Shown piece after piece: positions 7,855 to 16,664 of a stretch of DNA of 57,792 bases. The DNA is taken from contig NZ_STGF01000039.1 in NCBI RefSeq assembly GCF_005222705.1, positions 1 through 57,792 of the forward strand, read 5' to 3'. Position numbers and translations under genes: made by a program. This stretch comes from Paenibacillus sp. SY21-1. GTDB taxonomy: Bacteria; Bacillota; Bacilli; Paenibacillales; Paenibacillaceae. The notes beneath the pieces were generated by a model. It ran no database searches. It was given only the letters and a program-made list of their open reading frames with translations, and had not been told where the DNA came from. Numbering within the stretch: position 1 is the first letter of the stretch; each line of letters opens with the position of its first letter.

Positions 7855-8686
7855 AATCCCTCACAATCAATGTATTTTCACTGCGCATACCGAGGACCTC
7901 GACCAGATCGCCGTCCCGTACGCACTGGTGGTAAATCCATAGGGGCACGATGACTTGATAGGAATCACCATGCCCAACATGCAAAGTGAACGTTCTTGGA
8001 AACCGGGACGTCCCCGATGCATCGCTTACGATCCCACGCACCGTCACGGTATCCTCGCGCGACGCTTCAAATACGCGTTGCAGCAGCGGACCGGAAGGCG
8101 CGTCCGGGTCGACGAAACGAACCGTGCTGCACAGTCCTTTACGGATCATACACGAGGACCATTTGTTGAGCAGGCAGCGGACCAGCGAAGCTGATGCTCT
8201 GGTATATCGGCTCCCGTGCGTTTCGGCTTGATAGACAGCATGCTCTTCTGTGAGATTGTACGTGCCGGTCTCCCACTTAAACTCATTCATCCGCCGGAAC
8301 AGCGTATCGTGAGCCGTCTTCCCGTACAGGACGAAGTCGACATCCTTGGCATTCTCGTAGCCGAGCCGGTGAGAACCGAAATAACCGATTTCAGTCCGAT
8401 CGATGCCGACAGATAGGAAAGCGCGCGACATTGCTCCCCAGACCGAATCTGCCGAAAGCAGATCGTCGTCCAGCCCTTGGCTGCGAATATGCACAAGCCC
8501 CGACGGGTCAAGCCAGCAGAAACGTTCGCCGTACTCGCCCGGGCGGTCTACTATTTTCGTTCTTTGTCCATTTGCGTCCGTCTCGTAAACCGGCTTAACG
8601 AGAATGGTCCGCGCATCTTCGGGCCAATTGCCCTTCACGCCAAACACCCTGGTACCCTGAATCACATAATCGTTGTCTAGGTACAT
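7829..8686 (-). CDS. Nucleotidyltransferase-fold protein
   Basis: The 285-residue product has a DNA-polymerase-beta-type nucleotidyltransferase signature, GSHRLGYENAKDVDFVLYG: GS at 104-105 and the metal-binding pair D115-x-D117. The N-terminal 95 residues and the C-terminal 130 residues match nothing I know; the latter has a beta-rich, OB-like look (VRGIVSDASG, then LHVGHGDSYQVIVP). Such enzymes transfer a nucleotide to RNA ends, proteins or small molecules. The start codon sits inside the end of the preceding kinase gene (10-base overlap), with AAGGGG upstream, so translation is coupled. Together with the kinase-nucleotidyltransferase fusion at 9285-10310 it gives the operon two separate nucleotidyltransferase modules. 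Confidence 0.65.
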   Translation of the reverse strand: MYLDNDYVIQGTRVFGVKGNWPEDARTILVKPVYETDANGQRTKIVDRPGEYGERFCWLDPSGLVHIRSQGLDDDLLSADSVWGAMSRAFLSVGIDRTEIGYFGSHRLGYENAKDVDFVLYGKTAHDTLFRRMNEFKWETGTYNLTEEHAVYQAETHGSRYTRASASLVRCLLNKWSSCMIRKGLCSTVRFVDPDAPSGPLLQRVFEASREDTVTVRGIVSDASGTSRFPRTFTLHVGHGDSYQVIVPLWIYHQCVRDGDLVEVLGMRSENTLIVRDYDHGLRYI

Positions 8687-9309
8687 GGCTTGAGCACCCC
8701 TTCAGCGACAAATTGCTCGACAAGGGCATGGAGCTCGCGCTGATCCCGGGGGCACGCTTCAATTTTGTGTTCATGGTCAAGCGACTTTAAATAAACGTCA
8801 ATCTTTTGCAGCACATCATAATTCCGCTGCCATACATTGTCCGCCTGCACGCGGGCGCCGGCTTTTTTTTCGAGTCGGCTCCCGTGGACGGACTCGTCAA
8901 TGCTGAGATAGACCGGCAGTAGCCGTCCGACCCGGGTCGAGAGCCGCCCCATTAGCTCCTGTGTCATATGCACGCCTTCGAGAATGACGAGCTTATGCTT
9001 TCGGAACAACTGCTCGAGCATCGGCTCGATTAACATCAACACCGCTTCGCTGTGCCGGCGAAACCCTTCAAGAACGTTCGTTTCCGTTTTGTTGCCGAGC
9101 AGCTGCCATGCATCGTGCGACGTGCGATTCAGCCATACCGATTGCTCCATCCCTTGAGAAACCGCAAACGCACGGATAATATCGGTGCTGATGACGAGCG
9201 CTCCGTCGAAGCGCATCGAAAGACACGCCGCAGCTGTGCTCTTGCCCGTTCCCGGCACGCCGTATAAGGCGATTAACGTATTGGTTAAGGTGTAACCTGG
9301 AGGTACCAT
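8677..9309 (-). CDS. P-loop kinase (2-phosphoglycerate-kinase-like)
   Basis: The 210-residue product begins with a textbook Walker A, YGVPGTGKSTAAACLSMRF (residues about 17-35), followed by VISTDIIRAFAVSQG with an Asp typical of small-molecule and nucleotide kinases, and VILEGVHMTQELMG near residue 110, a Walker-B-like strand. The same combination is found in 2-phosphoglycerate kinase-like (COG2074) and related P-loop phosphotransferases. Whether the substrate is a sugar acid, a nucleotide or an RNA 5' end is not visible. The start overlaps the end of the upstream kinase-nucleotidyltransferase gene by 25 bases, and the end overlaps the next gene by 10, so all three are translationally coupled. 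Confidence 0.75.
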   Translation of the reverse strand: MVPPGYTLTNTLIALYGVPGTGKSTAAACLSMRFDGALVISTDIIRAFAVSQGMEQSVWLNRTSHDAWQLLGNKTETNVLEGFRRHSEAVLMLIEPMLEQLFRKHKLVILEGVHMTQELMGRLSTRVGRLLPVYLSIDESVHGSRLEKKAGARVQADNVWQRNYDVLQKIDVYLKSLDHEHKIEACPRDQRELHALVEQFVAEGVLKPCT

Positions 9310-10310
9310 ACATTTTTTCCTTCCTTCAGTTCATCATCGAGCGCCTTGGCCAATTCAATATGGACATGGTTCATTTCCCGTTCGAACACGGTTCTTAACA
9401 GATCGGCGTCCTCCTGCTTCTCCACCAGTAGATCGGCATCGTTATCGCTGTACCCTTTCTCCACGATTCCGCCGACGAGGTATACCCTGCCTGAAAAGCG
9501 GACATGGCCAAGACGCTGAAGCAAGTCCTTTAAGTAAATTTTTCCGCCATTTGCATTGGAGTGTTCCTTCAGCGACCGGCGGTTGACCCCGTGCAGCTCC
9601 TGAAGCCGCTCCTCAATAACAGCCGTCGTTTCTGCCGCGATATCGCCCGGCGGAGCGAACGGGTCCAGCCATAGCAGCGAAGGGTCGTTCTTCGGTAACC
9701 GGGCCGCGGCTTCGTAGTAATAAGAAAGCTGATTGGCGATCAGGCTTCTTTCCCGATCTGCGTCGGCAGGAACAACACCGAGGCGGGACGTAAGCCGTGA
9801 AACGAGGTCGGCATCCGACCGCCCGGGAAGCAGTAGGATGGTAAGCATCGGCGCCTCGTAGACCAGTGACCGCTCCTGTAGCTGGATAAAGCGGTGCAGC
9901 ATCTCATCGGAGAGTCCCGTGTCCTCCTTCAAGCAGGCATAAACGTAGGCGTTCATTGAAAGCGGTCCGCGGTCGAATGCATAGACTGGCGGTGCGTCGA
10001 AGCGATTGGCCCGCGCGGTCACATAATGCTTGCGACCGGCGCCGTATTCCGAGGCCAGCCGGAACCTCAGAGCGTGAGCCTGCATATATATACGCGCAGT
10101 AATGAACGGGTCTTCCTCGCGAAACCATGCTATCCGCTCCTCGAGCGGTTCCGGCATCAGCTGAAAGGCGGAGCTTTTGGGCGGTTCGATAATATCGAAC
10201 GACCGGCGCAGTGCCCGGATCAATGAGGTTTTCCCAGAGCCGTCCGGCCCTTCGACCGCTACGGTGTACACGGGGATACTGCCTGTTCGCGTCGCTTCCG
10301 TCATTTTCAT
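9285..10310 (-). CDS. Thymidylate-kinase-like / nucleotidyltransferase fusion
   Basis: The 341-residue protein joins two enzyme domains. Residues about 12-235 resemble thymidylate kinase: P-loop GPDGSGKTSLIRALR (21-35), a DRGPLSMNAYVY segment (113-124, the DR motif), and a later helical lid. Residues about 255-341 form a minimal nucleotidyltransferase: VGGIVEKGYSDNDADLLVE, with GG at 280-281 and the metal pair D291-x-D293. The two halves suggest phosphorylation followed by nucleotidyl transfer on one substrate, for example an RNA end or a nucleotide (inference). The ATG overlaps the stop of the radical-SAM gene by four bases (ATGA). Confidence 0.75.
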   Translation of the reverse strand: MKMTEATRTGSIPVYTVAVEGPDGSGKTSLIRALRRSFDIIEPPKSSAFQLMPEPLEERIAWFREEDPFITARIYMQAHALRFRLASEYGAGRKHYVTARANRFDAPPVYAFDRGPLSMNAYVYACLKEDTGLSDEMLHRFIQLQERSLVYEAPMLTILLLPGRSDADLVSRLTSRLGVVPADADRERSLIANQLSYYYEAAARLPKNDPSLLWLDPFAPPGDIAAETTAVIEERLQELHGVNRRSLKEHSNANGGKIYLKDLLQRLGHVRFSGRVYLVGGIVEKGYSDNDADLLVEKQEDADLLRTVFEREMNHVHIELAKALDDELKEGKNVWYLQVTP

Positions 10311-10897
10311 GATCCGGAGCCTCCCAGCTCAAACGGCCACCCGTTAATTTGCAGCTCTCCGCTACGGGATAAGCGGATTTCCATGCCGTTATGCGCATCC
10401 TCGTACTCGATTCCAGGCGCATACGCCTCCGTCAGGAAGTGAAAGCGTTGATTTTTCGAGCCGGCCCACTTGCGTTCGTCCTCGTACTGCGCGTCAATAA
10501 ACGGACCATCCACGAGCAGATCGGTGAAAGCGAGCAGCTGTTCGCCCCCCTCAAAATCGAGCCTGTTCAGCTCCTCTACGGTATAGCCCGTAAATATCAT
10601 AACGGTAAGCCCCATGTCGCGGCAGGCTTCGGCTAAATAGGACAGCCCTTTCGCCTGTAGCATCGGCTCGCCGCCGAGAAAGGTGACGCCTTCGATGCCC
10701 TGCTTCTCCTTTGCAGTGCGAAGCCGTTCCACGATAAGTTCGCATTCGACAATCCGGCTCTCACGGATTTCCAGATATTGCTCATTACAGCAGCCAGGAC
10801 AACGTTTAAGGCAGCCCTGCACCCACAGCGCCGCCCGTTTGCCGGGCCCTTCTACTTCCGTGCACTCGATAAAGTGCGCCATATTAATTAATGGCAT
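10307..10897 (-). CDS. Small radical-SAM activase-like protein (4Fe-4S)
   Basis: The start is placed at the ATG at 10897, with GGAG eight bases upstream; a longer frame to 10936 has no such site. The protein has 196 residues and carries the radical-SAM cluster motif C29-x3-C33-x2-C36 in WVQGCLKRCPGCCNE, followed by FLGGEPMLQ (75-82, the SAM-binding GGEP). Size and motif placement match activating enzymes of the NrdG/PflA group, which install a glycyl radical, but also small stand-alone radical-SAM enzymes. No glycyl-radical partner is encoded in this window, so the substrate is open. It follows the AAA+ gene by 19 bases. Confidence 0.8.
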   Translation of the reverse strand: MPLINMAHFIECTEVEGPGKRAALWVQGCLKRCPGCCNEQYLEIRESRIVECELIVERLRTAKEKQGIEGVTFLGGEPMLQAKGLSYLAEACRDMGLTVMIFTGYTVEELNRLDFEGGEQLLAFTDLLVDGPFIDAQYEDERKWAGSKNQRFHFLTEAYAPGIEYEDAHNGMEIRLSRSGELQINGWPFELGGSGS

Positions 10898-10916
10898 ATC
10901 ACATTCTCCGTCCGTC

Positions 10917-12836
10917 TTAACGAATTTCGAAATCAAAGTTAGTCGAGGTCGGCGCTTTCACAATGAAGATCTTTCGCCCCTCGATGAACAGCTCGCTCTC
11001 TTCAAAAATAAAACGGGCCAGCGGGTCGATCAGCTTCGGTTCGATCACGTTGAGGATGCCCCTGCCCCCGTTCGTCTTATCTACGGCGCGCACGATCGCG
11101 CGGAACGACGCGTCCTCGTCCTCGAACACGAGCTCCATCTTGTATTTCTCTTTTATATACTGAACGACCGGCTTCCATTTGACCCTGGCGATCTCCATCA
11201 TAAAGTCCTCATCCTGGATATGATGAAATACCACGATATTGTCGCCGATCCGGTTCAGCAGTTCGGGACGGTTAAGCTTGTTGACGAAATGCTCACGTAT
11301 CTTTTCCTTAAACTCTCTTTCCGTCTCCTTACGGTCGTCGGACAGCGAAACTTCGGCTGCCCCGATATTGGAGGTGAAAATAATGACCGATTCCGAAAAA
11401 TACACGGTCTCCCCTTTTCCGTCAGTCAGCCGCCCATCTTCCAGAATTTGCAGAAATTTATCGAGAATCCTGCTGTGCGCCTTCTCGATTTCATCGAACA
11501 GCAGGACGGAAAACGGCCTTGCCTTTACCGCATTGGTCAGCTGCCCCCCCTCTTCGTAACCAACGTAGCCCGGAGGAGCACCCACCAGCCGCTGGTCGCT
11601 GTGCTCGTGATTAAACTCTGACATATCGAAGCGGATGCAGGCGTTTTCGTCTTTGAACAGAAAATCTGCGAGCGACTTCGCAAGTTCCGTCTTTCCGACA
11701 CCCGTCGGCCCGACAAAAAACAGAATACCCTTAGGTTTGCGTGTCTTGGCGGAATGCTGCAGGCCGGAGAAGCCGGTAAACGCCCGGATAATGACATCCT
11801 TAACCTTCCTTATGGCCTGTTCCTGGCCTTTTACCCGTTCCTTCAGCGTATGCTCGATGTTTTTTATACGCTGCCTGGACAGTTCTTCCCACGGCGAGCT
11901 TTTCTCGCCGTATTTATACAAATTAACGAGCTTTTCCATCGTTAACGCCGATTCGGTTTGCCGCGACAACCGAATGCATTGCTGCATATCCCGGATGGTG
12001 AACCCGTCGAGCGAATCGACGACTTCGTCCAGCGCTGACGCATCGGCTCCGGCCAGCGGCACGGCAAGCCGGAACTTCATCCCCTGATCGTACAAATATG
12101 CCTTCCGTTCCTGACGCGTGGGTAGCGGCACATGGATTTGCTTCACCGCAGGGTTGTTTTGATAAAAAACCGGAGGAATCGCCGCCAGGTTGGGCGTGAA
12201 CAAAATGATCAGATTGGACGGCTTCCCCACGCTCTCCTGCTGCAGCGCATCCGGAGCGTTACGGATCGCCTTGCTGAGCTGCGTCAGCCACATCCGTTCC
12301 GGCTCCGTCAAATTATTGCTGCTGCCGAACAGGAAGTTGGACCAGTCCAGAATAAACGCCGTTTTTTTATACGAATCCCGTTTCATCACCGAAGCGATAA
12401 GCGGGAAAAACTCCTCCGGCGCCTTGAGTGGGAGGGAGGGTACTGAGGTGTATAGTTCCTCCTCTTCCTCATCGTCAAGCTGGAATGCTCTGCCGCTTTG
12501 CTCATGCTGTGCGCCGGGCTGCCCGTTATCCGTAGCTGCCCCACCACGGTCCTGGCCCGTCTGTATGCTTTCGCGGGTCAACTCCGCGACGTAATGGCGG
12601 CTTACCATCGAATAGTCGATTCCTTGAATCCGGTCCCACACGATTACTTCGTCAAAACCGCGGCGCTTCAGTTCGGCAGCAAGGACAGGGAGTACCGGCT
12701 GGTACTGCCCGTTTTCCGGGTTGCGGCACAGGTCGCCGATCTGGCCGTACACAATTAATGATTTGCGGATCCCCGCTTCCCGGAGTGTATTGTCCATCCA
12801 CGTGCTGGACGTTTCCGGACGTTCATGCATCGTCAT
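10917..12836 (-). CDS. Hsp100/Clp-like AAA+ ATPase with a degenerate first domain
   Basis: The 639-residue product ends in a complete ClpB/ClpA-type second AAA+ module: Walker A GPTGVGKT (376-383), pore loop GAPPGYVGYEEGG (GYVG 423-426), Walker B VLLFDEIEKAH (444-454), sensor FTSNIG, arginine-finger segment NRPELLNRIGD (about 522-532) and sensor-2 GGRGI. Residues about 20-300 look like a first AAA-like domain without a Walker A, broken by an acidic low-complexity stretch (residues about 119-127). The ClpB middle domain and the N-terminal Clp repeats are absent, so it is not a housekeeping Clp. It probably threads or remodels a protein of this system. The next operon gene starts 19 bases on. 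Confidence 0.85.
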   Translation of the reverse strand: MTMHERPETSSTWMDNTLREAGIRKSLIVYGQIGDLCRNPENGQYQPVLPVLAAELKRRGFDEVIVWDRIQGIDYSMVSRHYVAELTRESIQTGQDRGGAATDNGQPGAQHEQSGRAFQLDDEEEEELYTSVPSLPLKAPEEFFPLIASVMKRDSYKKTAFILDWSNFLFGSSNNLTEPERMWLTQLSKAIRNAPDALQQESVGKPSNLIILFTPNLAAIPPVFYQNNPAVKQIHVPLPTRQERKAYLYDQGMKFRLAVPLAGADASALDEVVDSLDGFTIRDMQQCIRLSRQTESALTMEKLVNLYKYGEKSSPWEELSRQRIKNIEHTLKERVKGQEQAIRKVKDVIIRAFTGFSGLQHSAKTRKPKGILFFVGPTGVGKTELAKSLADFLFKDENACIRFDMSEFNHEHSDQRLVGAPPGYVGYEEGGQLTNAVKARPFSVLLFDEIEKAHSRILDKFLQILEDGRLTDGKGETVYFSESVIIFTSNIGAAEVSLSDDRKETEREFKEKIREHFVNKLNRPELLNRIGDNIVVFHHIQDEDFMMEIARVKWKPVVQYIKEKYKMELVFEDEDASFRAIVRAVDKTNGGRGILNVIEPKLIDPLARFIFEESELFIEGRKIFIVKAPTSTNFDFEIR

Positions 12837-12888
12837 TCACGTATTCCCTTCTTTCTACGATTGTACTGTAGCGGCTTAAAGTTGAAAG

Positions 12889-14046
12889 TCAGGATTTGCC
12901 ATCCCGATGCGAACGGTCATCTAGCGGCTTTGCCGTAGCCGAAAGACGGTCCGGGTTTTCCCATGTAATCCGTTCATTTAAAAGCTTCATACCGTAAATT
13001 TCCTCAAGCTTGTCACGGAATTGCGCGATATCCTCCCTGCAGGCCTGACCTTCATATTGATCGAACTTGTATGAGAATTCCCCGTGCAGATTCACCTTGC
13101 ACCAGGCCTGCCGACCGGAAGGCTTGCGGGCATGCAGAGTAACGAAACCGTCCTCCTGGAGCATCGGCGGGCCGTCCAGTACGAAATCGCTATCACGCAG
13201 TGATTTAGCAATAAGCTTGACGGTTTCCCGCATGATCCTGTCATCGAGCACAGCGCTATCAGCATCGCCAGCCGCCTTCTCCACGGACTTCGCAAATTGT
13301 TCGTTGTCCAGAGACGCTCCGCGCTTCAGCGTCTCCTCCATCGCCTGAAGCTCTTCCAGCGCCGTGCGGATCGCCTGCTCATTATCCGTATTGACGGAGC
13401 GGATTCGCTCGATTTGAGATTGTATGGTTTGCAGCTGGATTTCCTGCCGCGCACCGGCAACCGCCTCTTGCTTCCAGGCTTCTGCCTGTACTTCCGCCCG
13501 TTCGATAACTTCGCTTATATTCAGCATCATCGTTTCCTGATAGGTTGCAAGCTCGGATGGAGCGACGGACTCGATCTCCCGGTCCAGCTGCTGCTTGACC
13601 TGGTCCAGCCCTGGAATGGCGAAATCACGCACCACCGGGTCTGTAATCGAACCGAGCAGTTCGTAAAAAAACGCTGTCGCATCAGTTTTGGCCCGCCGTT
13701 TTTGCTCGAGTAGCTTCTGTAGCTTAGCCTGCCGGTCCAGTTCGAGCTTCCGTTCCACGGCGCGTGCAAGCGGGCGAATTTGATGTGCGAGAGCGCCCAG
13801 ACGACGGCTCGTATCCCGCGCGGCCTCCGGATCGGACGACTGCTGGGAACGGGCCCTGGAAAGCAGTTGCCTCGCTTCGTTCATTTCAGCGGGAGCGAAT
13901 TGCTCCAATCCTTCGCGCGTGCAATCGTGCATGATCTGCTCAAATTGACGAAGATACTGCTCCGTCGTCTCGCGTACCTGCTGCAAATAAATTTGCCGCC
14001 GGCGCTGCTGCTCCAGTGCATAGTTATAATTGGCTTGTCGGCTCAT
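12889..14046 (-). CDS. Coiled-coil protein of the operon
   Basis: The 385-residue product is Gln-, Glu- and Arg-rich and mostly predicted helix. It starts MSRQANYNYALEQQRRRQIY, and long charged heptad-like segments run to about residue 260. A more globular C-terminal part (about 285-350) reads LQEDGFVTLHARKPSGRQAW. No enzyme motif is visible. AGGAGG with a good spacing precedes the ATG at 14046. Its position between the PIN-domain gene (26 bases upstream) and the Hsp100-like gene (52 bases downstream) suggests an adaptor or scaffold between them, but that is inference. Confidence 0.65.
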   Translation of the reverse strand: MSRQANYNYALEQQRRRQIYLQQVRETTEQYLRQFEQIMHDCTREGLEQFAPAEMNEARQLLSRARSQQSSDPEAARDTSRRLGALAHQIRPLARAVERKLELDRQAKLQKLLEQKRRAKTDATAFFYELLGSITDPVVRDFAIPGLDQVKQQLDREIESVAPSELATYQETMMLNISEVIERAEVQAEAWKQEAVAGARQEIQLQTIQSQIERIRSVNTDNEQAIRTALEELQAMEETLKRGASLDNEQFAKSVEKAAGDADSAVLDDRIMRETVKLIAKSLRDSDFVLDGPPMLQEDGFVTLHARKPSGRQAWCKVNLHGEFSYKFDQYEGQACREDIAQFRDKLEEIYGMKLLNERITWENPDRLSATAKPLDDRSHRDGKS

Positions 14047-14072
14047 TGAAAGACCTCCTGTCGACAGATTGA

Positions 14073-16664
14073 TTACTTTTTCTTCTTTTGCTTCTTGCCG
14101 TTTCCTTGCTTACCCTGCCGTTCGCTGCGCTGCTGGAAAAAGGTTTTCAACCATTCGGCGCGTATGCCGATCTGTTTTGCTCGCTTATGCAGCTCGCTGT
14201 CACCGGTCAGCAGTATCGCATCGTGGAAGCGATAGTCAGCCGCAATTTGCAGTACGGCTTCGCCCTGCATGAATGATCCCGCCTCCCGCTTGGCATCGTC
14301 CACCGGTGCCCGCTCCAGCCTGACATTATGGCGTTTCGTCTCCTCCAGTGAGCGAATTGCGCGCTCCAGATTATGCAGCATATCAGCTTCCAGACGATCG
14401 GTGCTGAGTAGGTCATACAGCTCTTCCACCGCACGGTTATGGATAACGACGAATTCCTCCGCGTTAAAATCCTCCAGCAGCTTCGGGCGCTCTAAAAACG
14501 CGTACGGATCGAGCACATAGACACGTTTGTACTGCGAAGGTATTTTTTTATCCATGCGCTCCAACTGTTCGGTAATCAGACGGAGGGCGTTTGCAATGCG
14601 TTCCGCAGCGCGAACCGGGAATACTTCCGGCGGTAAGCCCGATCTGGCGATCGATTGGTCCACCTTGCTCTGCCAATCGTTGATCTTTGCCGCCAGTTCC
14701 TTCGGACTGGCATCTCCCGCTTCCAGCAGAGCGGCGGTCGGATACGCCCCTTCAGCCGCTTGTCCGTACTGCAGCATCAGGCTGCCGCGCTCCAGCCGGA
14801 GCGCCTGTTCAAGAGAGGTCGTTACCGCAGCGAGCTCGTTCATCGCCACTTCGAATTCGGTCCGTCGCTTGCCGTTGTAACGGTCTGATCCGCGGAGTGC
14901 ATCCGCAAGCAGCTCTGTGGCGACCGCCGTACTGTACAGGGACGACGGACACGCCGTTTCTCTAAGAATCGACTTGTTGATCGGGAGGGAGAAAAGTACG
15001 CCAAGTATATCGTCCGCTTGTACCGCGCCCGCCGGCGAAGGTAAGCGGGACAGTAGCAGCTCCAGCCATTGCCGGTTTCGTTCCCTGTCATCGGCGAAGA
15101 ACGATAATGGCAGCGTAAGCAGCGCCGCTCTCAGTCCTTCCCGATCCGGTTCGCCGGGCAAGATCAGCCGGTCCGTAGCAATCATCAGGAACGCAAACAA
15201 ATCTTCTTTCCAGGTGCCCACTTTAGGCAGATGCTTCACGAACGATTCAAGCAGCTTCGCAGCTTCGGAGACATCTAGCTGTCCAATATCACGCACGCGG
15301 GAGAACACCGATCTCCATACGTCTTCCGGCGAAGCCCAGAACAGCCGGATGAGCTGAAGCTCGACCGCCTTCATTAGCTCCGAACTTATGCCGGCGTCCT
15401 GCAGCAGACGCATCAGCCACGGATCCGCGTGCTGCAGGAAAGGTGTCAAATCCGGTAGGCGCACCTGCGCATGATAGCTGTAAGCAATCGGCAGGCTGAT
15501 ATCCTCGTCCAGAATCTTCAATCCGACATTCGCTGCGAACAGTTGATCTCCTGAATTATTGAGGTAATATGCATTCGGCACCGGTATCGGCTCGCTCGTC
15601 GTCAGCATCGCGCAGCGGTTGGTCGAATTGTAGAACGCCTGGAATGTCGCGGCGGGGTCGCAAACGACGAACAATTGCGGCACGGTTGACTTCTGGTACA
15701 ATTCCGTTACCGCGGCGATGGTCTGACCGGCGAACCCGTTTACGAATTCCCCTGGGCGGATCAAATGTACGGTTGGAACCGTTCCTCCACCTTTCGTTCC
15801 GCTTCGGCCCGATGCCGAAAGTCGTATGCGTGAACACACGTCTTCGACGAGATTGTCCTGAATCGGAGTAAGCTCACGTAGCGACCCGCCGAGGTCCTGG
15901 TAGGACACGTCTGACAATTCGTCGCTGTACAGATCCGCAGTGCCCCACAACTCCATCTGCTTAAGTAGAAGCTCGGGGTCTGCCCATTGCCGAAAATAGT
16001 CTTCATACGCCTTTTGTGGAAACGAAAACACGATTTCGCCTTCATCGTTCATGCAGGCGGTTGCTTTTACCTTTTTCCACATAATGCGCACCTGACGCTG
16101 CTGAATGCCGCGAATTTCCGTCTCGTTCTTTTTCCACGGATACGACCGGGAATCGACGAGTTGACGGACTTCCCCTGTAAGCGACGTAGAGGCAAGCTCG
16201 TCCGGATCGCCGAGCCGATAAGCCGCGTCAGCTTGCAGCCACTTCTGCTCGTTCCGCTCGAGGAATCGTTTCAGCAACGGATCGTAACATTCCATCACTT
16301 CATTTTGCACTTCATTGTTGGACACATATCCTCTGCGGTATATGGTTCGGCCTTCCGGCGTGAACGCGTAATCGCGCAAGCTGACGTCACCAAGGGAAAT
16401 CCCGTGGGACGGGCCGTCGATAATCCGCAGGGAGATAAGCCCCTCCAGCACGGGCCTTATCATAAGATCTGGATCGGGAATCGATAGCAGCGATTCAAAC
16501 ACCTTGCCGAGCGATAAATCCCGGTATGCTGGTTGCTCTCCGAACCGGTCGAGCAGTTCCAGAATCGCCCATTCAAAGGCCGTCGGCTTCCGGGGGGTGA
16601 AATGCGTGACGACGCCGTGAAACTCCAGGATAGGAAACGATACGTCAACGCTCTTAAATTCCAT
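14073..16664 (-). CDS. Large protein with a C-terminal PIN-like nuclease domain
   Basis: The 863-residue product has about 700 N-terminal residues that I do not recognise. Residues 715-845 look like a PIN domain: VYVLDPYAFL (D719), AVEELYDLL (E747, E748), FHDAILLTGDSE (D815, D822), then LHKRAKQIGIRAEW. The order Asp, Glu, Asp, Asp and the closing RAKQIGI match PIN RNases such as the PhoH N-terminal or VapC-like nucleases. The last residues are a Lys-rich tail. A metal-dependent RNA (or DNA) cut is the likely activity. The gene overlaps the end of the helicase gene by 11 bases, so the two are coupled. Pairing with a UPF1-like helicase recalls eukaryotic RNA decay, an analogy only. Confidence 0.7.
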   Translation of the reverse strand: MEFKSVDVSFPILEFHGVVTHFTPRKPTAFEWAILELLDRFGEQPAYRDLSLGKVFESLLSIPDPDLMIRPVLEGLISLRIIDGPSHGISLGDVSLRDYAFTPEGRTIYRRGYVSNNEVQNEVMECYDPLLKRFLERNEQKWLQADAAYRLGDPDELASTSLTGEVRQLVDSRSYPWKKNETEIRGIQQRQVRIMWKKVKATACMNDEGEIVFSFPQKAYEDYFRQWADPELLLKQMELWGTADLYSDELSDVSYQDLGGSLRELTPIQDNLVEDVCSRIRLSASGRSGTKGGGTVPTVHLIRPGEFVNGFAGQTIAAVTELYQKSTVPQLFVVCDPAATFQAFYNSTNRCAMLTTSEPIPVPNAYYLNNSGDQLFAANVGLKILDEDISLPIAYSYHAQVRLPDLTPFLQHADPWLMRLLQDAGISSELMKAVELQLIRLFWASPEDVWRSVFSRVRDIGQLDVSEAAKLLESFVKHLPKVGTWKEDLFAFLMIATDRLILPGEPDREGLRAALLTLPLSFFADDRERNRQWLELLLSRLPSPAGAVQADDILGVLFSLPINKSILRETACPSSLYSTAVATELLADALRGSDRYNGKRRTEFEVAMNELAAVTTSLEQALRLERGSLMLQYGQAAEGAYPTAALLEAGDASPKELAAKINDWQSKVDQSIARSGLPPEVFPVRAAERIANALRLITEQLERMDKKIPSQYKRVYVLDPYAFLERPKLLEDFNAEEFVVIHNRAVEELYDLLSTDRLEADMLHNLERAIRSLEETKRHNVRLERAPVDDAKREAGSFMQGEAVLQIAADYRFHDAILLTGDSELHKRAKQIGIRAEWLKTFFQQRSERQGKQGNGKKQKKKK

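Noticed and set aside
9904..12758. Several long plus-strand and alternative-frame ORFs (for example 10683-11621) inside the nine-gene operon.
   Set aside because: They lie opposite or across genes with clear motifs, have no ribosome sites, and are expected by chance in GC-rich coding sequence.
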